Shown: positions 57,442-64,000 of the stretch, in pieces
Layout of the letters: every line of letters starts with the position of its first letter
Numbering within the stretch: the first letter of the stretch is position 1
DNA from: Anaerobiospirillum sp. NML120448
GTDB taxonomy: Bacteria; Pseudomonadota; Gammaproteobacteria; Enterobacterales; Succinivibrionaceae
Reading direction: 5' to 3'
Length of the DNA: 64,000 bases
Assembly (NCBI RefSeq): GCF_023050945.1
Contig: NZ_JALKIM010000013.1
Location: 1-64,000, forward strand
The notes under the pieces: generated by a model
What the model was told of the DNA's origin: nothing
The model's database searches: none
The model's input: the letters and a program-made list of their open reading frames with translations, nothing else
Position numbers and translations under genes: made by a program

Positions 57442-58316
57442 AAAATCATCCTTGTATCAGGCCTCTAGAGGCGCTCATAAAAAACTTTAAACTTATACTA
57501 TCAATAATAATGTAGGTAAAACTTAGCTATTATTGTTAGTAAAAACAAAATGCATCAAAGCTCACTCCTATGTTTGCCCTAATGACTTTGTGTAAGAATC
57601 TATAGCTTGTTAGCATACTATTAGTTTCATAAGTTCGAATACTAAGGCTAAGAAAATTTTAGAGACAAATCACAAACAATTGAATGATTCAAGCTAACTC
57701 CACATAAATATAAACCAACAAGCAACGCCTAAGCTTGGTGCTCTAATCGTATTAATAAGTATTCCTTAAACGAGTTTATATCAGGCAAAAGTAGGCCATG
57801 CAAAACTAGTTTAGCTCGTCCAATTTGGTGCAACAGCCTTTGGGCTATTAGTATTTTTGATCTTAGCCCTTAGAGTTTTGAGCCACATTACAAAATCCCT
57901 GGCGACTGCGGACAGATGGGCTGACAACTGCTGGCTGCTAAGCAAAAGGCGTGACCTTGAGGCTGCTCTTAGACCTTGCAAGTATTTATGAACTTGTAAA
58001 GGTCTGGGTAGGGTGGGCTTAGTTAGGCAAAAGGCATGGTAGATAGTTCTCATAAAGCTAACATGCGCATGCTCATGCTCATGCTCATGCTCATGCCAAT
58101 GCGCATGCGCATTGCGCATGCCTTGCGCAAGAGCTAATAAGATGGAGGAGCGGAGCATCATAGCTGAGAGAAATAAAGTGCGTGAGATTGTGAGCTTCAA
58201 GAATAAATGTGGTTTGAGGCTCTAATAAGGCTGTGGCATAATGCAGGGCATTCACGGTTTCATAATAGAATCATTGCTCTGAATGTCGAAACAGACATAG
58301 TTTTTAAGGAATAGAT
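57442..58316. other. Intergenic region with GCATGCTCAT-type repeats
   Basis: About 870 bases. At 58065-58120, the hexamer CATGCT repeats four times and passes into GCGCATGCGCATTGCGCATG, which is palindromic. A minus-strand frame at 57811-58200 crosses it but begins with TTG and has no ribosome-binding site, so I do not call it. Confidence 0.5.
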
Positions 58317-58718
58317 ATGTTAAAGAAGTTAATAATGCCCCTAATGGCTCTATTAATGGTGGTAGCTGTTAGTGCCTGTGGTAAACCATCTCCAAGTCAG
58401 GCTCAGCTAACAGGTATGGACTATATTGATGGTGTATTTCACAACAATATAGAGAAAGTCATTAAAACTATTAATACCAATGAGCTCGATGAATCTAAGT
58501 TAGCGGAAGTTAGAGAGCAATTACAAGCTGCTTTGGATGTAGTGGCAACTGAGGTAGAAAAGCAAGGCGGCCTAAAAGATATACAGGTTAAAGATATTAA
58601 AGAAACTAGCAAAGAGGCTTTAATCTCTGTGGTAATTAGCTTTAACAACAATACTTCAAAAGAGACCATGATTGCTTTAGCTAAATATGAAGATAATTGG
58701 TACGTCGTTAGCATGTAG
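58317..58718 (+). CDS. DUF4878-like lipoprotein
   Basis: 133 aa. Lipoprotein signal with lipobox VSAC (Cys21). The mature domain, with YIDGVFHNNIEKVIKTI at the start and KYEDNWYVVSM at the end, has the NTF2-like layout of DUF4878: an N-terminal helix pair followed by strands and a final W-x-V strand. Function unknown. AGGAATAGAT precedes the ATG. A paralogue follows at 58891; together they look like a tandem duplication. Confidence 0.75.
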   Translation: MLKKLIMPLMALLMVVAVSACGKPSPSQAQLTGMDYIDGVFHNNIEKVIKTINTNELDESKLAEVREQLQAALDVVATEVEKQGGLKDIQVKDIKETSKEALISVVISFNNNTSKETMIALAKYEDNWYVVSM

Positions 58719-58890
58719 CTTTAGTAGCATAAGGAAGTTGTAAATCTTTTGCACTGTTATGGGTTAATGCGATTAATTTGCTATTCAATCTTATTTTTCT
58801 TGATTACAATTGAAAACATCACATGCACTGGAAAAGAGTAATAATCAGATCTTGTCAGGTGCATTATCTATATACTTGGAGAATACTAAT

Positions 58891-59283
58891 ATGATCAAGT
58901 CTTTAAAAATTGCTCTGATGTCTGTATTTTTTGCTCTTTTTGCTGTTGCCTGTTCTGGTAATGGCCCAGAGAAAGTTGCTAGCGCCTATATGGATGCCGC
59001 TTTAGCTAACGATGTCGATAAACTCATGACAACTATTGATTTATCTGGTTTAAATGATGTTGAGAAGACTGCCGCAAAGGGTAAGCTTGCTTTTGGTCTA
59101 AAGTACTCTCAGGAGAAGGCTGAGTCACGTGGCGGCTTTGATAAGTACACTATTTCTGATGTTCAAACTCAAGACAATGTAGCTACCTTAAAGGTTAAAA
59201 CTATCTATAAGGATGGCTCTGCTGATGTAACCGACTTAAGCTTAGTAAAAGTAAACGATCAATGGTTAGTTGCTTTAAAGTAA
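58891..59283 (+). CDS. DUF4878-like lipoprotein (paralogue)
   Basis: 130 aa, similar in layout to the preceding lipoprotein: signal peptide with lipobox AVAC (Cys18), NGPEKVASAYMDAALANDVD as the first helices, GGFDKYTISDVQTQ, and final VKVNDQWLVALK. The Met at 58891 has GGAG nine bases upstream and begins a proper signal peptide, so it is preferred to 58810. Separated from its paralogue by 172 bases. Function unknown. A strong terminator follows. Confidence 0.78.
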   Translation: MIKSLKIALMSVFFALFAVACSGNGPEKVASAYMDAALANDVDKLMTTIDLSGLNDVEKTAAKGKLAFGLKYSQEKAESRGGFDKYTISDVQTQDNVATLKVKTIYKDGSADVTDLSLVKVNDQWLVALK

Positions 59284-59300
59284 GATAGGTTCTTACTTTA

Positions 59301-59337
59301 AAAGGGCCTCTAAACATAGTTTTAGAGGCCTTTTTTA
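59301..59337 (+). terminator. Intrinsic terminator after the DUF4878 paralogues
   Basis: GGCCTCTAAA / TTTAGAGGCC (59305-59314 with 59321-59330), then TTTTTT. Confidence 0.92.
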
Positions 59338-59411
59338 TTGTTTCTAAGCCAAAATCACCACCCTTATGGCCTACGCAATGCAAATGATGATAGGCTAAAT
59401 AGAGCTGTACC

Positions 59412-60056
59412 ATGTTTAAAACCAAGTATTATCGCTGGTATGCCTTAGTTTTAATTGTTCTAGCCCTAATTATTACGAGTTATGTTTTAGTTGCTAATCG
59501 TAATGAGATGATAGCTGTACATAAGGAAAAACTATCGCTAAACACCATCAAACCTTTGCCTGAGCTTAAAGTAGGAGATGTGATTTTACGAATGGGAGTA
59601 GGGGTTGATAGTGTAGTTATTGCTAAGCTTAGCAATAGCAAATTCTCTCACGTAGGTATTATCTCTCAGGTACATCCTGAGATTATGGTAACTCATGCTA
59701 CTACCGCAGATGATGCTACTTCCGCTTTTGATGGCGTAATTAAGATTAAATTGGCAAACTTTGTCTCACAGTCAGAGCGCTTAGCTATAGTGCGCTACGA
59801 GCAACTGCCAAAAGCGTCGCAAGAGCAAATTCAAGCTTATCTATCCTCTCAAGAGGGCAAGCCTTTTATTTTAAGTACTGATAGTAATGCTTTATACTGC
59901 TCAAACTTAGTATTAGCAGCCTTAAAAGATCATGTAAAACTAAAAATTGAGCCACAACAGGTGCAATTAGCTCTTTTCCAAGGCCCATATATTATGCCTC
60001 AGGCATTTTTAGATGATCCTAATGCCTCTTTAATCTACTACTATCCTCAGCACTAA
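59412..60056 (+). CDS. YiiX/YebB-like permuted NlpC/P60 protein
   Basis: 214 aa. One N-terminal membrane helix (ALVLIVLALIITSYVLVA, residues ~11-28), then a periplasmic papain-like domain of the circularly permuted NlpC/P60 type. The order is His before Cys: LKVGDVILRMGVG, then SKFSHVGIISQVH with the catalytic His, a Thr/Ala-rich strand, and ALYCSNLVLAALK with the catalytic Cys. YiiX-like proteins are presumed amidases or thioesterases with unknown substrate. Monocistronic, convergent with the next gene. Confidence 0.82.
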   Translation: MFKTKYYRWYALVLIVLALIITSYVLVANRNEMIAVHKEKLSLNTIKPLPELKVGDVILRMGVGVDSVVIAKLSNSKFSHVGIISQVHPEIMVTHATTADDATSAFDGVIKIKLANFVSQSERLAIVRYEQLPKASQEQIQAYLSSQEGKPFILSTDSNALYCSNLVLAALKDHVKLKIEPQQVQLALFQGPYIMPQAFLDDPNASLIYYYPQH

Positions 60057-60318
60057 AACGGCCATCACAAAAGCATTAAAGTCTGTAATTGTTTTGATTG
60101 GCCGTACCTCTTAGCACACCAAGCATCGTTGTGCTGTATAGCTCTGCAACGCTCTTTTGTATTAATTAAGCTAGATTAGCGTAGCCTGGCTCTAGCAAAG
60201 AAACTACCAAGCTTTGGCTTATTAGGCTTAGCTCGGCTTTGCACAGCTTGGCTCTGCTTAGCCTTGTTTAACTAAGCTTGCTATGACTTGGCTAAGCATT
60301 ACCTTGTGGTAAACATTG

Positions 60319-63300
60319 CTAAGGCCTAATACTTATGTTGTTGCGTAATACCTGGCGCTGCGCTTGCTTATCTCCTAGGGATACATTAGTTTTGCCTATA
60401 TAGAGGTTAAGCGGTGTGGAGCGTATAGGAGCCTTATTGTCATTGTGCTTCTTATTCATATTGCCGCTTTCTCGGAAGGTCTCACCTATAGGCATAGGAA
60501 TATCAATATGCTCGTGATTGGTAAAGTTATCCTTAAGCATTTTACATGCTGCTGCTGAACGTAAGTTACAGGCGTGGTGTAGATAATGATGGGCTTTTAC
60601 ATAATCTTGTTTAATATAAGTACCATCCTTAAATAAACCACTATTTAAGTATATTCTGCCAAGCTCTAAACAACCAATACCTAAATTAGGATCAATAACT
60701 CTAAGCTCATTAGTAATAGTACGGGCAATACGACAAGATCTTACATATAGTCCAATGCCTTTTTTGGAATCAGGCTCAAAGGTACTATAACCATTTAAAT
60801 GCATAGCTGCTAAATTGGCGCAAGAACGAGGTTCTTCAAAGTGACAGCCCGCCTCTAAATAGCGTATACCTAATTGTTTATTAGTAACTGTAGTCTTGCC
60901 CAGAGCAATTAGACCACCAAAGCGACCATAAGCGCTTAGTAACAGACGGCAACTTAAAGAGTGCTTAAGATGGCAACCACGTCTATAAAAAACAATAGTG
61001 TGCAAGAGGTGATCAAAGTCAGCTCCTGTTATATAAATATGAGGATAGAGCTCATGAGCTTTAGCAAGTTCACTAGCGGCAATCATACGACGCTTATTAT
61101 TGCGACCTAAACTGGATAAACCATCATAATGGCGACCTACTAAATAGCATGAATAGCCCTTACCATTAATGCAAGCAGATTGCTCTCTTTGAAGTTCATC
61201 AATTGGCAAGAATGGGTTCTCATTAAAGCGTAAGGCATATGAGGTAATACGGGTACGGGTTAATACTCGCTTGGAAATAGGGCTAAAACCTTCTTCATTG
61301 GCAGCTATAATGTAGTCATCAATTTTAGACTCATCAATATCATCAATATAATCATCATGATGGGTGCTAATGTCTAAAGAAAAATCACCATAAATGGCCT
61401 CTTCCTCTTTAGATTGCGCAAAATCTTGAGAAAAGTTAGTATTACTACTTTGATCTTTGAATTGCCAATCCTTATTTTTCTGCCAATAAGGTATATCTTC
61501 ATCATTTGCTGATTTTAAATCGGTATCAACATTGTCTGAGTCTGAGATAATGTCAGACAACTCAAGCTTTTTAGGATCATCTGCAATCTTGGCACCATAG
61601 GTTTGCATATCATATTCTAAAAGATTTTGGCGGTATTCATCATCTCGACTAAGTGGCTTTTGCTTGCTAGAGCCAGCTTGGCTATTGTGCTTTTTGTCTG
61701 AAGCATACACTGAGTTATCATCAGCATTATTTAAAGACGGATAAAATAAAGTAGTATCGTCCTCTTGGTAAGATTTTAGATCTTCCAAGTCAACAGATGG
61801 ATCAACATCAATCTCATCGCTACCATAGTGGGAGTCTTCTGTATATTGACTTGCTTTATGGGCATTTTGAAGTTCATTAATAGCTTTAGTTAGTTCATCT
61901 TGCTCCTGTACATGGTTTTTAGTGCCAGTATAGAAGATACGGCCTTTATTATTGCTTTCACTACTTTCCTCGGTATCAGTTTCAGTACTATCAGAATTAG
62001 CGTTAGTGCCTACATAAGACTCAAATAACACTTCATTAGTATCTTCAATGTGTGTATGGTTACTAATGCTTTTTTCGCTTAATAGTTGGGAGACTAAAAC
62101 AGATTTAGTGACCTCAGAGGCATGGCTATTGGCTATTTCTTGTTCTAAAGAATTTTTAGGTCTATAGTGCTGCTGACCTGATACAACAGGAGCTTTTATA
62201 TCAGAGTCCTGTGCATCAATGGTCTGTTCAGTATTGGCTGACATGTCAGTCTTCTCAAAGAGTGAGCTTACATGTAACTCGTTTCTATTGAGGTTTTTAG
62301 AGTTTTCTTTAGCCTCCTCTGGGTTTTGAGAGCCATAGTAAACACGCTCATTTTGATTGTAGACACGCTCAAGATTTTGTTCTTCGTTATGCTCCATTTC
62401 GTTATAGGCATAGTAAACGGCAGCGTAGTCGCTAGAGTCCTCGCCTAAAAGAGCATCAGAGGCATTATCTGAGTCTTGGCTGATAAAATGATCCACCATA
62501 AACTCAGAACTATATTCCATATTATTTATATTAGCAGGATCAGTCTGCTCTTCGGCGCTGGCGCTGCTGATGCTGGCGCTAGCGCTAGCGTTGGCGCTAG
62601 CGTCTGCTTGCAAGCTATTGTCACTCATAGCAGAGTTGTCCACGCTTGATGCATGGCTCTCTGGTAAGTTACTAATTTCACTTGCAGCTGTGTTATCTGT
62701 TATGCCTTCACTAGCTAAATTACTAGAGTTATCATTGGATAACGCAGTATCTTGGCTATTTGTAGTGGTGGCGCTTGAGTCCTTGGTTAAGGCTTGGTTA
62801 ATTTGATCTAAAGCCAGGATATCAGCAGGCTTGGTTGGCTCTAAAGAGGCAACTTGATTGGAGTTTTGTGCATCAACAATGTTGTTATCAATATTTTGCG
62901 CAGTAGCACTGTAATTGCCCAATGCTTGTTGAGCCTCAAGAAAACTCTCTTGGAGCAATTGTACGCTTTGCTCAAAGTTGTCAGTAGTGCAGGAAAAAGC
63001 ATGGTAAGGGTCACTATCTGGAGCCAATAATTTATTGGTATTGGCAAAGATAGGTTTTACCTGCTTAACGTCCTTGGCTTTGCTTGTAGTAGGCGTAGCC
63101 GCATCAAGTAAAATAGGTTCTTGATCTTGATATAAGTCGGTACTTAAGGCAAATAAGGTCTCACTTTGATTGCCGTATTCCTCGTTGTTGATAAATTCTT
63201 GATACTCTTTGGGAAGGCTAGTATCTACAACTTTTTCGGTATTTTTATGATTGTAAGATAAGACAGCTGAGCCAGTAAAGAAAAATCCTTCATTACGTAA

Positions 63301-63723
63301 TAGGCTAGATTCAAAATCTACATTGTGTAATTTTTCATTAAGCTCTAAATTAGCTGACTCTTGATCTTTGTCTTGTTGAATAGCACTAGCTTTATCGCCC
63401 AATAAAGACTTTGCGTCTAGTTGCTCTGAGCTTTGTAAGACAGATTGAAAATGGTAGTTAGGATTAAAAGGAGAGCTTGAATTGGAGCTATAATCAGCAA
63501 CTTCCAGACTATTGTTCATAGCCTGAATAGAACTTTGCTCTTGGGCAATAGTATTTTGATCTTCTTGAACTTGATTAGCGATAGCGTCAATCGGGCCATA
63601 GCTTGAAGCCATAGCAAAGCTAGCACTACTCCAAACAAGCAATGCTTTAAGAATAAGTTTTACAACTTGATCTGAGAAACAATTCACATGGCAAGCCTTT
63701 AAACTTACCAATAACTTTTTCAT
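60319..63723 (-). CDS. Large exported Sel1-like repeat protein with long disordered region
   Basis: 1134 aa from the Met at 63723 (MKKLLVSLKACHVNCF), with a signal peptide ending near SSASFAMA. Residues ~40-850 are low-complexity, rich in Ser, Asn, Asp, Gln and Ala (for example SANASASASISSASAEE). The C-terminal ~250 residues form Sel1/Hcp-like helical repeats with regularly placed Cys pairs (CINGKGYSCYLVGRHY, RRGCHLKHSLSCRLLLSAY, EAGCHFEEPRSCANLAAMH, HHACNLRSAAACKMLKD), spaced like the disulfide-closed repeats of Helicobacter cysteine-rich proteins. Those are exported, some secreted. The TTG start at 63846 would spoil the signal peptide, so 63723 is chosen, though its ribosome-binding site is weak. 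Confidence 0.72.
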   Translation of the reverse strand: MKKLLVSLKACHVNCFSDQVVKLILKALLVWSSASFAMASSYGPIDAIANQVQEDQNTIAQEQSSIQAMNNSLEVADYSSNSSSPFNPNYHFQSVLQSSEQLDAKSLLGDKASAIQQDKDQESANLELNEKLHNVDFESSLLRNEGFFFTGSAVLSYNHKNTEKVVDTSLPKEYQEFINNEEYGNQSETLFALSTDLYQDQEPILLDAATPTTSKAKDVKQVKPIFANTNKLLAPDSDPYHAFSCTTDNFEQSVQLLQESFLEAQQALGNYSATAQNIDNNIVDAQNSNQVASLEPTKPADILALDQINQALTKDSSATTTNSQDTALSNDNSSNLASEGITDNTAASEISNLPESHASSVDNSAMSDNSLQADASANASASASISSASAEEQTDPANINNMEYSSEFMVDHFISQDSDNASDALLGEDSSDYAAVYYAYNEMEHNEEQNLERVYNQNERVYYGSQNPEEAKENSKNLNRNELHVSSLFEKTDMSANTEQTIDAQDSDIKAPVVSGQQHYRPKNSLEQEIANSHASEVTKSVLVSQLLSEKSISNHTHIEDTNEVLFESYVGTNANSDSTETDTEESSESNNKGRIFYTGTKNHVQEQDELTKAINELQNAHKASQYTEDSHYGSDEIDVDPSVDLEDLKSYQEDDTTLFYPSLNNADDNSVYASDKKHNSQAGSSKQKPLSRDDEYRQNLLEYDMQTYGAKIADDPKKLELSDIISDSDNVDTDLKSANDEDIPYWQKNKDWQFKDQSSNTNFSQDFAQSKEEEAIYGDFSLDISTHHDDYIDDIDESKIDDYIIAANEEGFSPISKRVLTRTRITSYALRFNENPFLPIDELQREQSACINGKGYSCYLVGRHYDGLSSLGRNNKRRMIAASELAKAHELYPHIYITGADFDHLLHTIVFYRRGCHLKHSLSCRLLLSAYGRFGGLIALGKTTVTNKQLGIRYLEAGCHFEEPRSCANLAAMHLNGYSTFEPDSKKGIGLYVRSCRIARTITNELRVIDPNLGIGCLELGRIYLNSGLFKDGTYIKQDYVKAHHYLHHACNLRSAAACKMLKDNFTNHEHIDIPMPIGETFRESGNMNKKHNDNKAPIRSTPLNLYIGKTNVSLGDKQAQRQVLRNNISIRP

Positions 63724-64000
63724 ACCGTCTTGGCGCTCAAACCTATGTCTTGAAATAGGAAGCAAAGCGCTCTCCTTGCTAAAATCTGTGAAACAGCTCT
63801 TCTTAATGATAAGAAGCGTAAACTTTGCAGCACTGCTTATCAACAACTACGTATGCTAATAATTGATCTTATTTGGTATTTGTATCATGCTATTATTAGC
63901 TGTGCAGGATAAGGATTAGATCCTGCAATTCATTAAAAAATAAAACCATTAACCGAGGCTGTCTTGCCGATATTATTAATTCCTTATTGGCTTTTAAAAG

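Noticed and set aside
57811-58200. Minus-strand frame of 129 codons with a His/Glu repeat and signal-like start
   Set aside because: TTG start without a ribosome-binding site; the His/Glu stretch is only the CATGCT repeat read in this frame. It could be revisited if a transcript is found.
63964-64000. Possible start of a plus-strand gene at the right edge (TTG with GAGG upstream, reading PILLIPYWLLK)
   Set aside because: Only twelve codons are visible, so it cannot be supported or named.

Overview
The window looks like chromosome of an anaerobic, AT-rich gammaproteobacterium, most likely of the Succinivibrionaceae (Anaerobiospirillum/Succinivibrio type); this is inferred from gene content, not from a search. 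Pointing to Gammaproteobacteria are an Escherichia-like flavohaemoglobin, sucCD, 6S RNA, a CCA-encoding tRNA-Ser(GGA), MutT, BrnQ and an M48 lipoprotein protease. Mixed in are genes that resemble those of gut Firmicutes: trpFBA, the GGGtGRT/NifU-like pair and an EFR1-type flavodoxin-ferredoxin.

Layout. 1-9.9 kb: 5' part of hmp, sucCD, a DUF533 protein with a huge disordered extension, eno behind a long structured leader, and an ankyrin-repeat protein. 10-14 kb: four tandem ~166-bp repeat units, then trpF-trpB-trpA. 14.5-19 kb: a cytosine-5 methyltransferase homologue without its catalytic Cys, an autotransporter remnant, 6S RNA, a metallophosphoesterase and a small membrane protein. 19-25.5 kb: the NifU-like/GGGtGRT operon, mutT, a lipoprotein, and an NSS amino-acid transporter preceded by what looks like an ilv-type leader peptide and terminator; then tRNA-Ser. 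25.7-36.3 kb: an accessory stretch with a giant OLD/YbjD-like TOPRIM protein, a 124-aa protein, a TerB-like protein with a hydrophobic Gly-rich segment, a large uncharacterised membrane protein and an 83-aa protein. 36.3-45.6 kb: an ion-transporter-superfamily permease with a membrane partner, a DIP1984 protein, a YczE-like membrane protein, an orphan JetD-like protein (DUF3322/DUF2220) with altered TOPRIM residues, and a disordered protein. 46-64 kb: an orphan HicB-like protein, a zinc-ribbon protein, brnQ, a membrane SpoIIE/RsbU-type phosphatase, a flavodoxin-ferredoxin, an M48 protease, two DUF4878-like lipoproteins, a YiiX-like peptidase and a large exported Sel1-like protein.

Themes. Central metabolism (sucCD, eno), amino-acid supply (trpFBA, NSS transporter, BrnQ) and envelope functions are interleaved with accessory genes. 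Three proteins from families tied to DNA modification or defence (C5 methyltransferase, OLD, JetD) each have lost residues normally needed for activity while keeping long open frames. Low-complexity Ala/Pro/Thr/Ser/Glu tracts occur both inside proteins and in intergenic DNA. The strongest single regulatory observation is the Val/Ile/Leu-rich leader ORF whose stop codon lies in the 5' arm of an intrinsic terminator, 72 bases upstream of the NSS transporter.
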